NCBI GenBank assembly: GCA_002455655.1 | Contig: DKLF01000054.1 | Span: 1-7,357 of the forward strand | Direction of reading: 5' to 3' | From: Oscillibacter sp. UBA6647 | Lineage (GTDB): Bacteria > Bacillota > Clostridia > Oscillospirales > Oscillospiraceae | DNA length: 7,357 nucleotides | Part shown: positions 1-6,112 of the stretch, piece after piece | Numbering within the stretch: the first letter of the stretch is position 1 | Layout: each line of letters starts with the position of its first letter | Notes under the pieces: model-generated | What the model saw: the letters and a program-made list of their open reading frames with translations, nothing else | Told to the model about the DNA's origin: nothing | The model's database searches: none | Translations under genes and position numbers: made by a program

Positions 1-1
1 G

Positions 2-328
2 GGCTTCTCCAGCAAACCTATGGCCTGGAAAATCGGCGCGGATGGGAAGCTTCTCTCCGGAACGCCGGTGTATCCCTCCAATGAGACGCTATATCAGCGG
101 CTGAGACAGTCGAATACGGAAAAGGGCTGGTCTGATACCTATCAACAGCCCTATGCAATTTATACCACGGAGGACGGCAGCCGCTATTTCGTCTGGTACG
201 ACGATAATTACAGCGTTCATGTCAAGCTCGGTGCCGCCAAGCTGCTGGGGATTGACGGCGTTTCTCTGTGGCGGCTGGGGACCATCCCCTCGGAAGCCGA
301 CTGGAACTGGAATAGCCTGCTGGCGTAA
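2..328 (+). CDS. Glycoside hydrolase family 18 protein, C-terminal fragment (5' end off contig)
   Basis: The frame is open from base 2 and ends at TAA 326-328, giving 108 residues; the true start lies upstream, and the ATG at 20 is internal. The fragment resembles the last part of the GH18 (chitinase/YaaH-like) TIM barrel. The stretch YFVWYDDNYSVHVKLGAA is followed by the strand GVSLWRLGTIP, whose Trp matches the conserved aromatic residue on the last beta strand lining the sugar-binding pocket. The catalytic DxxDxDxE motif would lie upstream and is not visible. In spore-forming Firmicutes, proteins of this class act on N-acetylglucosamine polymers in the spore cortex, germination or envelope. 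Whether this one carries LysM, S-layer or other domains cannot be seen. No terminator follows, so it may be co-transcribed with the next frames. The family call is fairly secure; the substrate is not. Confidence 0.8.
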   Translation, partial: GFSSKPMAWKIGADGKLLSGTPVYPSNETLYQRLRQSNTEKGWSDTYQQPYAIYTTEDGSRYFVWYDDNYSVHVKLGAAKLLGIDGVSLWRLGTIPSEADWNWNSLLA

Positions 329-383
329 AACTTTGTAATAGGAAAAACTTTGCACAGGTCAAAACGGACAAGGGAGGATTCAA

Positions 384-458
384 ATGCCGGTGTCCGATCA
401 GCGGTTTGCTATGGCTGGGTTGCCGGATGTTCTGTACGGCGAATGGGCAGTAATATAA
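384..458 (+). CDS. Candidate small protein or leader peptide, 24 aa
   Basis: ATG 384 to TAA 456-458 encodes 24 residues, beginning MPVSDQRFAMAG and ending YGEWAVI. The reason to list it is the ribosome binding site: GGGAGG at 372-377, six bases before the ATG, is at least as good as that of any gene in the window. It lies between the GH18 fragment (ending at 328) and the coiled-coil gene (starting at 477), 18 bases before the latter's ATG, and could be translated from the same message. There is no Cys cluster, no membrane segment and no run of regulatory codons typical of an attenuator leader. I do not recognise it. It could be a genuine small protein, a translational coupler for the next gene, or the remnant of a longer gene. 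Confidence 0.35.
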   Translation: MPVSDQRFAMAGLPDVLYGEWAVI

Positions 459-463
459 AATCG

Positions 464-470
464 AAGGGAG
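464..470 (+). promoter_or_regulatory. Ribosome binding site of the coiled-coil gene
   Basis: AAGGGAG lies six bases before ATG 477. It lies just downstream of the stop codon of the 24-codon frame and fixes 477 as the start. Confidence 0.7.
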
Positions 471-476
471 TTCGCA

Positions 477-1418
477 ATGGTATATTACGATGAAAAAATA
501 CAGGGTCTTCGCGAGAAGATTGAACAAAAGAAGCACACTCAATCTAAGCTGAAAGAGCTCTATATTCAACGAGAGGCTCTGCTCGTAAAAACCGATGCAC
601 TGAAGAAAGAAAAATTAGACGAACAAGCAGATGTGGCCCGGCTGGAGGGGCATAGCTTGGCCGCTTTTTTCTACGGTGTTGTCGGCAAAATAGATGAAAA
701 GCTGGATAAAGAACGTCAGGAGGCATATGCTGCGGGTGTGAAGTATGACGTGGCCGCGCGGGAGCTTTTTGCCGTGGAGGAGGATATCAGCCGCTACGAG
801 GCTGAGCTTGGCCGACTAGGGGAGTGCGAGAGGGAATATGAGCAGACACTGAAGGAAAAGCTGGATGCCATTAAATCCCAGGGCACACAAGATGTTCGGA
901 AGATTCTTGAGACTGAAGAACGCATTTCATATCTGGACGGACAGATTAAGGAAATCAACGAAGCGCTTGGCGCCGGGCAGGCCGCCCTTGCCACTACAGA
1001 AGGGGTTTTATCCAGCCTTGACAGCGCGGAGGGGTGGGGGAACTGGGATTTGCTGGGCGGAGGGCTGATATCGGATTTGGCGAAGCACAGCCATCTGGAT
1101 GAAGCACAGCAACAGGTAGAGCATTTGCAGGTACAACTGCGCCGCTTTAAAACAGAGCTGACTGATGTGACGATTCATGCGGATATTCAGGTCAGCATCG
1201 AAGGCTTTCTGGGATTTGCGGATTTTTTCTTTGACGGATTGTTTGCGGATTGGGCGGTATTGGATAAAATCAATCAGTCTCAGGCACAGGTGCAGAATAC
1301 CAAAAGCGAAATTGAGCGCGTCATCAGCCGCTTGAAGGATATGCTCGGTGTGGCTGATACAAGCCTGAAAAACGAAATCGCGTTGTTAAACGAACTTATC
1401 GCAAAAGCGGCAATCTAA
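477..1418 (+). CDS. Coiled-coil protein of unknown function, 313 aa
   Basis: The protein is dominated by Lys/Glu-rich heptad-like helices, predicted by eye at about residues 5-57, 97-185, 205-232 and 262-310. Three non-coiled islands stand out. The first, at 57-90, contains AAFFYGVVGKIDEKLDKE, then KY. The second, at 186-208, is Gly/Trp-rich: GWGNWDLLGGGLISD, then KHSHLD. The third, at 236-262, is aromatic and acidic: SIEGFLGFADFFFDGLFADW. There is no signal peptide or clear membrane helix, so a cytoplasmic filament- or scaffold-like protein is plausible. The islands read as conserved motifs rather than random linker, and I have the impression that similar uncharacterised proteins occur in other Firmicutes; this needs a search. 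It starts at ATG 477 behind AAGGGAG and is followed by a strong hairpin terminator. Codon use is less GC-biased than in radA or cwlD. The function is unknown. Confidence 0.85.
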   Translation: MVYYDEKIQGLREKIEQKKHTQSKLKELYIQREALLVKTDALKKEKLDEQADVARLEGHSLAAFFYGVVGKIDEKLDKERQEAYAAGVKYDVAARELFAVEEDISRYEAELGRLGECEREYEQTLKEKLDAIKSQGTQDVRKILETEERISYLDGQIKEINEALGAGQAALATTEGVLSSLDSAEGWGNWDLLGGGLISDLAKHSHLDEAQQQVEHLQVQLRRFKTELTDVTIHADIQVSIEGFLGFADFFFDGLFADWAVLDKINQSQAQVQNTKSEIERVISRLKDMLGVADTSLKNEIALLNELIAKAAI

Positions 1419-1440
1419 GCGGCGGCAGAAATTCAATAAA

Positions 1441-1479
1441 GTGCGGCACAGGAAAAGTGATATCTTTCCTGTGCCGCAC
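1441..1479. terminator. Bidirectional terminator hairpin between convergent genes
   Basis: The arms 1441-1455 and 1465-1479 form a perfect 15-bp stem (GTGCGGCACAGGAAA with its complement) around a 9-base loop. The hairpin lies 22 bases past the coiled-coil gene stop and 65 bases past the leftward recombinase stop. It is followed by a pyrimidine-rich TACTTCTCTTT on the plus strand and by TTTATTG on the minus strand. The U-tracts are interrupted on both sides, but position and stem strength support termination for both genes. Confidence 0.8.
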
Positions 1480-1544
1480 TACTTCTCTTTATAATGACAA
1501 TGAAACAAATTTGCAATTCTTTGCTTCAAAGCTTTTTGATTCTC

Positions 1545-2558
1545 TTATTCGCCAGATTTATCATGAATTTTAACGCGTGACAAGGGATTTGCCTTTGCGG
1601 CGACACGGAGGGCTTCGTTGTCGATGTGCGTATAGATTTCCGTGGTATTCAGGTGCTCGTGACCCAAAACCTCCTGCACCGCTTTCACGTCCACGCCATT
1701 TTGAAGCATCAGTGTGGCGGCAGTATGACGGAGCTTGTGAGAAGAGTATTCGGATGCGTCCAGTCCGGCTTGACCCAGATGCTTTTTTACCAGCGCATGC
1801 ACGCCGGAGCGGCTGATGCGTTTGTTTTGCTCAGACAGAAGCAGCGCACCGCTGTCCCGTCCCGACACGGGCCGCCGCTCCGCCAGGTATCGCCGCAGCG
1901 CGTCCTTGCAGGCATCGTTCAGATAGACGATGCGGACTTTATTGCCCTTGCCCAAAACCCGAAGGGCCTCATCCTGAATATCGTTTAAATTCAGCCCCAC
2001 CAGCTCGGAAATCCGCAATCCACAGTTGAGAAACAGCGTCAAAATGCAGTAGTCCCGCTCACGATTCTTTCCGTCAACCGACTCTAGAAGCCGGATGCTT
2101 TCATCCAGAGTCAGATATTTGGGCAGAGACTTTCTGGTTTTTGGGGAGTCGATGTCCTTTACGGGATTCTCGGTAATCAAGTGCACCTTATTGGTCAAAT
2201 AGTTGTAAAAAGAGCGAAGTGTTGCAATTTTCCTCGCTCTTGAGGAGGAATTTAGTCCATAATCAGAGTTAGAGCTGTTTTGATGCAAAATCCGGTCTCG
2301 GCTGAGATAGGTCATGTATCCGTAAATATCCGTCAATGTTACAGATTTAACAAAGTCCAAATCCACATCCAAAATAGGAATTTCATCCAGCCGCCTGTCA
2401 TGCAGTGAGGGATCCCGTGTCTGCTTCATGTAGCGGAAAAAGTTTCTCAGATCCAAAAAGTATTCATCCACGGTTCGCTTTGAATGAGCTTTGATAGTTT
2501 CATGATACGCCAGAAAGTCCCGAAGGACCGGCGGCGCTTCAGTGCGATAATCGTTCAA
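1545..2558 (-). CDS. Tyrosine recombinase, XerC/XerD-like integrase
   Basis: This 337-residue phage-integrase-family protein cuts and rejoins DNA through a 3'-phosphotyrosyl link. The N-terminal SAM-like DNA-binding domain covers about residues 10-125 and the catalytic domain about 145-325. The full catalytic set is visible: Arg182 (CGLRISEL), Lys204 (LGKGNK), His274 and Arg277 (HKLRHTAATL), His300 (LGHEHLNTTEIY) and nucleophile Tyr309. The spacing Arg277-His300-Tyr309 equals that of E. coli XerD, so the enzyme should be active. It is roughly 40 residues longer than XerC/XerD; much of the excess is a linker-rich stretch at about 45-105. The start is TTG 2558, supported by GAGG eight bases upstream. 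An ATG at 2566 runs at once into TGA. A TATAAT lies upstream. No partner recombinase, excisionase or cargo is visible, so a dimer-resolution role and a mobile-element role both remain open. Confidence 0.93.
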   Translation of the reverse strand: MNDYRTEAPPVLRDFLAYHETIKAHSKRTVDEYFLDLRNFFRYMKQTRDPSLHDRRLDEIPILDVDLDFVKSVTLTDIYGYMTYLSRDRILHQNSSNSDYGLNSSSRARKIATLRSFYNYLTNKVHLITENPVKDIDSPKTRKSLPKYLTLDESIRLLESVDGKNRERDYCILTLFLNCGLRISELVGLNLNDIQDEALRVLGKGNKVRIVYLNDACKDALRRYLAERRPVSGRDSGALLLSEQNKRISRSGVHALVKKHLGQAGLDASEYSSHKLRHTAATLMLQNGVDVKAVQEVLGHEHLNTTEIYTHIDNEALRVAAKANPLSRVKIHDKSGE

Positions 2559-2581
2559 AATATCATCCTCAATTCTGTAAT

Positions 2582-2587
2582 ATTATA
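2582..2587 (-). promoter_or_regulatory. Candidate -10 box for the tyrosine recombinase
   Basis: The minus strand reads a perfect TATAAT here, 24 bases before the TTG start. I see no TTGACA-like -35 at 16-18 bases, so it may be a weak or activator-dependent promoter, or coincidence. Confidence 0.4.
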
Positions 2588-2836
2588 GTACGCGCAGTGG
2601 CCTGAGCGGTCCTAAAAGAGGATTCTTCATAAAAAGCCGCCTAAATCGCTTGAAACGGGTTTGCCCGGATGGGTATTTCCAAGCAGTCGGCGCAGAACCT
2701 CATGCAACATGCGATAGCGTAATCCTCAATCTCTGCAGATTCAGGATTTTTGTATTTGGAAGAGCGGCGTTTTTCCATTACACAGAAGGATGTCACGGTG
2801 TAATTAGATTGGATAGCCTTGGCTCACTCCCCCAAT

Positions 2837-2862
2837 TTGAACAAAATTTTTATTTTGTTCAA
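2837..2862. repeat. AT-rich perfect inverted repeat with a TTTT loop
   Basis: The arms TTGAACAAAAT (2837-2847) and its complement (2852-2862) form an 11-bp stem closed by TTTT. A second small hairpin, CATTGT-aaa-ACAATG, follows at 2867-2881. The AT-rich stem could act as a terminator or mark the boundary of a structured element. Confidence 0.6.
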
Positions 2863-2900
2863 TCGTCATTGTAAAACAATGCCGACTGTCCGCCCTCCGC

Positions 2901-2946
2901 CCCGACGTACCGTCGGGCTGCGCGCGCTGCGTGTCGTAGGCAGCGC
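2901..2946. repeat. Two tandem GC-rich hairpins
   Basis: CCCGACG-tac-CGTCGGG (2901-2917) is a perfect 7-bp stem with a 3-base loop. It is followed at once by GCGCTGC (2924-2930) pairing with GCAGCGC (2940-2946) across a 9-base loop. With the AT-rich hairpins just before, this makes four hairpins within about 110 bases. Confidence 0.55.
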
Positions 2947-3135
2947 ATCGGAAACAGCGCCCCGCATCGCGCTTGGGGCCAGCCGCTCCGGGCAACAAAA
3001 TAAACGTTATTGTTCCGTCCCACCGTCTGTGGAATGGCTTTTTCAGCCGTCGGCAGAAAGCCCGCACGCTGTCGCGCGCACCTCCTCCCGAACCGCCACC
3101 GGGGCATTCTGCACCCCCATGCGCGGCAAATTTTG

Positions 3136-3176
3136 GACGTGATATCCCTCATTCAGGCGCAAGGGAATATCACGTC
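3136..3176. repeat. Inverted repeat around GACGTGATAT
   Basis: GACGTGATATCCCT (3136-3149) pairs with AGGGAATATCACGTC (3162-3176): 14 pairs with a single-base bulge and a 12-base loop. Its arms share the 11-mer AATATCACGTC with the hairpin at 6675-6714. Confidence 0.55.
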
Positions 3177-3505
3177 ACAGTATAGCCTGCCGCGCCGCAG
3201 ATGTCAACCAAAAATTACCGCTCCGAAGCCGCTAATTGGGAGAACCTCTTCAAACGATTTCGCTCATGCTCTGGGCGGTAAAGCAGCGTATCCGCTATGG
3301 GGGAAATTATCGTCACGGGCGGCGAGGCATAACCCAGCGCACGCCGCACCCGCTATATATTCCCATATATTTCCACAATTTGGACGGCATAAACCTTTTG
3401 AAAGCTATGTGGCCCAATGTTTTGCTGAAACCCAAACGCACGCTGCGCCCGCTTAACATCTTTCCAAACAGCTTGGCGGGTCTTATTCTGTCCGGGCCTT
3501 GCGCC

Positions 3506-3545
3506 GGAAAACGCCCAGACCCAGTTTGCTGGCGGGGCGTTTTCC
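3506..3545. repeat. Terminator-like hairpin with an A-tract/T-tract stem
   Basis: GGAAAACGCCC (3506-3516) pairs perfectly with GGGCGTTTTCC (3535-3545) over 11 bp; the 18-base loop may pair further inside (CCAG 3521-3524 with CTGG 3529-3532). The A-rich left arm and T-rich right arm resemble a bidirectional terminator, but no gene ends just before it on either strand. Confidence 0.4.
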
Positions 3546-3642
3546 TCTTCCAAAACATAAACTCCGCCGTTTCGGCACATCCTAGCCGCAAACGCTTGGA
3601 CCGCCGCAAACATCTCAAACTGAAAGGAACGGACTGAATTTT

Positions 3643-3876
3643 ATGGGGCTTATTCCATGCACCTCTGCCTGTATCTATCAAAAGGACGGACTGTGCGATC
3701 TGGACTGCGCGGCGGCGGCGGGAGTTCCCCCCGCTGGAGGCGGCTGCGTTCACTTTATCCCTGTTTGCGCAGCACGGCCCGCAGAGCCTCTCCAATATTC
3801 CGCACCGGAATCAGCTCTAACCCTGCCGGGGGATGGAGCGATTGGGACCGGTGCTCCGGAATCAGGCAGCGCTTAA
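3643..3876 (+). CDS. Small Cys-rich protein, with an abnormal C-terminal extension antisense to radA
   Basis: The first 38 residues have the spacing of short clostridial Cys-rich (possibly metal-binding) proteins: CTSACIYQKDGLCDLDC, a short linker, then CVHF, that is Cys6, Cys10, Cys18, Cys22 and Cys35. Such proteins are usually about 40-60 residues, and DUF1540-like families have a similar look; the assignment is by pattern only. The core ends at Phe38 (codon 3754-3756), exactly where the radA stop codon lies on the other strand (3755-3757). The frame then runs 39 further residues through radA antisense sequence and ends at 3876. That tail has no family character, so the native stop seems to be missing. 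The ribosome binding site is poor (GGA 3631-3633, nine bases before the ATG). It may be a genuine small gene, or a remnant abutted to radA by a deletion. Confidence 0.45.
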   Translation: MGLIPCTSACIYQKDGLCDLDCAAAAGVPPAGGGCVHFIPVCAARPAEPLQYSAPESALTLPGDGAIGTGAPESGSA

Positions 3877-5149
3877 AACCCAGACGCTGCACCTCGTTCA
3901 CCCGCTGGCTGAGCTGGCTGACGCTGCGCAGCTCCCCTGTCAGTCCCACCTCTCCGATGGCTACCAAATCGCTGGGAATGGGCTGATCCAGATAACTGGA
4001 GGCCAGCGCCACGGCGGCGGCAAGGTCGGCGGCAGGCTCGTCCAACCATAAGCCGCCGATGATATTTAAATAGGTATCACAGGTGGAGAGCTTCAGCCCT
4101 CCCCTCTTTTCCAATACTGCGATCAGCATGGCTGCCCGGTTGTAGTCAAACCCGTTGCTGGTGCGACGGGGCGTTCCGTAGCCGCTAGGAGCAATCAGGG
4201 CCTGCACCTCCGCCAGCACGGGCCGAACCCCCTCCATCACACAGGTGACGCAGCTTCCCGGCGCATCCGCCGGACGGCCCGCCAACAGCAGCTCTGAAGG
4301 ATTTTCCACCTCGTGCAGTCCCGCGTCCTCCATCTCAAACACACCGATCTCATTGGTTGCCCCAAAGCGGTTTTTTGCCGCCCGCAAAATGCGGTAGGAG
4401 CTGTGCTGATCTCCCTCGAAATACAGCACGCAGTCCACCATGTGCTCCAAAACCTTCGGTCCGGCAATGGAGCCCTCTTTATTCACATGCCCGATGACGA
4501 ATACGGTGACCTCTTGCCCCTTGGCAAGCTGCATCAGCGCCATGGTGCAGTCCTTCACCTGCCCCACGCTTCCGGCGGGAGAATCCAGCGCGTCGTTGTA
4601 CAGCGTCTGGATGGAGTCAATGATAAGAATGTCGGGCTGCTCCGCCGCCACCGTTTCCAGCACGTCCCCCAGACAGGTTTCAGAGATAACGAACAGTTGT
4701 TCGCTCTCCACATCCAGCCGCTTTGCCCGGAGCTTAAGCTGGTGCTCTGACTCCTCTCCGGATACATACAAAACCTTGGAAAATTCGCACAGTTTGCTGC
4801 AAATTTGCAGCATCAGCGTGGATTTTCCGATCCCCGGTGCGCCGCCCACCAGCACCAAAGAGCCCTTGACGGCTCCGCCGCCAAGGACCCGGTCCAGTTC
4901 CCCCATCCCGGTGGGAAAGCGGATTTCCGACGCGGTTTCCAAATCCGTCACCGGACGGGCACGGCGGACGCTCCCTATGACGGGGATTGCTGGAGCCGCC
5001 GCTTTCCCGATCCCCCGGGACTTTTTCGGCGCGGCTTCCGCGGGACGCTCCACCACCGTGTTCCATGCGCCGCAGGCGGGGCACTTCCCCGCCCATTTGG
5101 GCGTCTCGTTTCCACATTCCGTGCAGTAAAACGTGCTTTTCACTTTCAT
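3755..5149 (-). CDS. radA: DNA repair protein RadA (Sms)
   Basis: RadA is a RecA-like hexameric ATPase that helps process recombination intermediates by driving branch migration. The 464 residues match the family length, and all parts are present: an N-terminal zinc finger with Cys9, Cys12, Cys23 and Cys26 (CTECGNETPKWAGKCPACG); Walker A at 102-111 (GGAPGIGKST); Walker B near 174-178 (ILIID); the RadA-specific KNRFG motif at 259-263; and a C-terminal Lon-protease-like domain from about 290, ending GEVGLTGELR and beyond. ATG 5149 directly follows the cwlD stop codon, with no spacer. Its ribosome binding site GGAGG (5161-5165) lies 11 bases upstream, inside the end of cwlD, so the two are very likely co-transcribed and translationally coupled. 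No clear terminator follows the stop at 3755. The 3' end is overlapped antisense by the Cys-rich frame. Confidence 0.98.
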   Translation of the reverse strand: MKVKSTFYCTECGNETPKWAGKCPACGAWNTVVERPAEAAPKKSRGIGKAAAPAIPVIGSVRRARPVTDLETASEIRFPTGMGELDRVLGGGAVKGSLVLVGGAPGIGKSTLMLQICSKLCEFSKVLYVSGEESEHQLKLRAKRLDVESEQLFVISETCLGDVLETVAAEQPDILIIDSIQTLYNDALDSPAGSVGQVKDCTMALMQLAKGQEVTVFVIGHVNKEGSIAGPKVLEHMVDCVLYFEGDQHSSYRILRAAKNRFGATNEIGVFEMEDAGLHEVENPSELLLAGRPADAPGSCVTCVMEGVRPVLAEVQALIAPSGYGTPRRTSNGFDYNRAAMLIAVLEKRGGLKLSTCDTYLNIIGGLWLDEPAADLAAAVALASSYLDQPIPSDLVAIGEVGLTGELRSVSQLSQRVNEVQRLGFKRCLIPEHRSQSLHPPAGLELIPVRNIGEALRAVLRKQG

Positions 5150-5875
5150 CTATGATGTTTCCTCCGTAGAAAAATATCCGGCGGCAATGGCGGCCGCCAG
5201 GCGTATCTGGTATCCCGGCTCTTGCAGGCGGGCGGTTTCCGCGCTGTTAGAGAGGAAGCCGCACTCCACAATGATTGCCGGAGCCGTGGCGTTTTTCGTG
5301 AGATAGATAGAATCGGAAATACGCTTGGGTGTTTTTCCATTTCCGGTGTTCACACTGCTGTTCAGCCGTTCCTGCACGGTGGAGGCCAGCGCCGGGGCAG
5401 GTTCCACGCCATTGTAAAATACCTGTGCGCCGTGGGTTTTGGGAGAGCCTGGCAGGCTATTCTGATGGATGCTGAGGAGCACCGCATTCTCCAGTCCATT
5501 TACCAGCGCCACCCGGTTTTTAAGGTCAGACGCCTTTTTCTGGCGCAGCGTCGTGGCTTCCGGAGAATGGATGGACACGTCCTCCGTCCGCGTCATCACC
5601 GTGTCCTGCCCCAAAAACCGGAGCAGCGCGTCCACTCGCCCGGCAATCTGCAAATTCAGTCCGCTCTCTACCGTGCCGTCCCCGGCTACCGCGCCGCCGT
5701 CCTCTCCGCCGTGGCCCGGGTCTACCACCACCACGCGGCTGGGGCTTCCCACCGGTTGGGCAGAGAGCACAGAGACACTCCCACTCCCCTGCCACAGAAT
5801 CAACGCCATCCCCGCCACCGCCGTAAGCAGCAGTGCGGATAGTGTCAGATGGGTCCTGCGTATAAAAACAACCAT
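5150..5875 (-). CDS. cwlD: N-acetylmuramoyl-L-alanine amidase CwlD (spore cortex)
   Basis: This zinc amidase (Amidase_3) removes the peptide from muramic acid. CwlD does so in the spore cortex, where the product becomes muramic-delta-lactam, the mark read by germination lytic enzymes. From ATG 5875 the protein has 241 residues: a membrane anchor or signal segment at about 10-28 and the amidase domain from about 47. Zinc ligands are His55 (DPGHGG), Glu70 (VESGLN) and His137 (LSIHQNS); the catalytic Glu is Glu204 (VECGFLSN). The frame extends to a GTG at 5884, but that GTG lies inside the ribosome binding site GGGAGGTGA (5881-5889), so the ATG eight bases past GGAGG is the better start. The length and N-terminal anchor fit CwlD rather than a large autolysin. 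It is followed without spacing by radA and diverges from the cotJ genes. Confidence 0.93.
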   Translation of the reverse strand: MVVFIRRTHLTLSALLLTAVAGMALILWQGSGSVSVLSAQPVGSPSRVVVVDPGHGGEDGGAVAGDGTVESGLNLQIAGRVDALLRFLGQDTVMTRTEDVSIHSPEATTLRQKKASDLKNRVALVNGLENAVLLSIHQNSLPGSPKTHGAQVFYNGVEPAPALASTVQERLNSSVNTGNGKTPKRISDSIYLTKNATAPAIIVECGFLSNSAETARLQEPGYQIRLAAAIAAGYFSTEETS

Positions 5876-5984
5876 CGCCGTCACCTCCCGTGAAGAATAT
5901 GAGGTACGGCTTTTCCATTATGTCCGCCGACTGCGGGGCTGCCGCCGCGTGCGGGTGCAGGCAGTCCGGGAAAGCTTTGCGTAT

Positions 5985-6014
5985 ATTATAGCACCCTTCC
6001 CTTCGGTCCCGCAA
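5985..6014 (-). promoter_or_regulatory. Candidate vegetative-type promoter for cwlD-radA
   Basis: The minus strand reads TTGCGG (6014-6009), an 18-base spacer and a perfect TATAAT (5990-5985), about 110 bases before the cwlD ATG. The -35 matches only the TTG half. Such a promoter would allow radA expression outside sporulation; a sporulation promoter for cwlD could exist elsewhere. Confidence 0.35.
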
Positions 6015-6037
6015 GATGTACCAGCGGGGGGTGTCGG

Positions 6038-6067
6038 GCATAGTATGGCATAAGCGCACGATACCGT
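6038..6067 (+). promoter_or_regulatory. Candidate sigma-E-type promoter for the cotJ operon
   Basis: GCATAGT (6038-6044) matches six of seven positions of the sigma-E -35 consensus KMATATT. Fifteen bases on, GATACCGT (6060-6067) matches five of eight in CATACAMT. Transcription would begin near 6074, about 20 bases before the ribosome binding site. In B. subtilis cotJ is a sigma-E operon, so the placement is sensible, but the -10 is weak. Confidence 0.3.
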
Positions 6068-6071
6068 GCGC
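6054..6071. promoter_or_regulatory. Palindrome in the cwlD/cotJ intergenic region
   Basis: GCGCACG (6054-6060) and CGTGCGC (6065-6071) are perfect 7-base arms around ATAC. The site overlaps the candidate cotJ -10 element, so it could be an operator or a short hairpin at the transcript start. Confidence 0.4.
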
Positions 6072-6112
6072 AGTCTGAGCAAACCTGCGTAAAGGAAGGA
6101 GTATTTTTGCAG

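Larger units (their letters stand above)
2611..3642. other. Long non-coding, hairpin-rich region; no gene supported
   Basis: About 1 kb between the recombinase promoter region and the small Cys-rich frame. Several frames on both strands stay open for 60-160 codons in its GC-rich parts. Their translations are rich in Arg, Pro, Ala, Cys and His, lack domain-like patterning, overlap each other in several frames at once and lack convincing ribosome binding sites, so I call none of them. Instead there are four hairpins in close succession (2837-2862, 2867-2881, 2901-2917, 2924-2946), another at 3136-3176 and a long one at 3506-3545. This fits a structured or interspersed intergenic repeat, or a decayed mobile element, better than protein-coding sequence. 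I found no tRNA cloverleaf or recognisable riboswitch. Confidence 0.5.

Noticed and set aside
2564..2566. ATG 2566 as the recombinase start
   Set aside because: It reads two more codons into TGA and is not in the recombinase frame; TTG 2558 is the only start with a fitting ribosome binding site.
2650..2874. Rightward 74-codon frame after the recombinase
   Set aside because: There is no good ribosome binding site, and its end runs through the AT-rich hairpin at 2837-2862. Nothing in it looks like a protein family.
2837..3545. CRISPR array or tRNA in the hairpin-rich block
   Set aside because: There are no regularly spaced direct repeats and no cloverleaf with a CCA end; the hairpins differ in sequence and size.
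3010..3637. Two overlapping rightward frames (148 and 133 codons) in the middle block
   Set aside because: They overlap in different frames, have Arg/Pro/His-rich unpatterned translations and lack convincing ribosome binding sites. They look like open GC-rich non-coding sequence.
3313..3795. Leftward 160-codon frame entering the radA 3' end region
   Set aside because: It overlaps the radA 3' end and other frames, with no domain-like pattern and no ribosome binding site. It is probably chance.
4440..5129. Rightward 229-codon frame opposite radA
   Set aside because: It is an antisense shadow of the conserved radA reading frame.
5876..5884. GTG 5884 as the cwlD start
   Set aside because: This GTG is part of the ribosome binding site GGGAGGTGA; the ATG at 5875 is correctly spaced.
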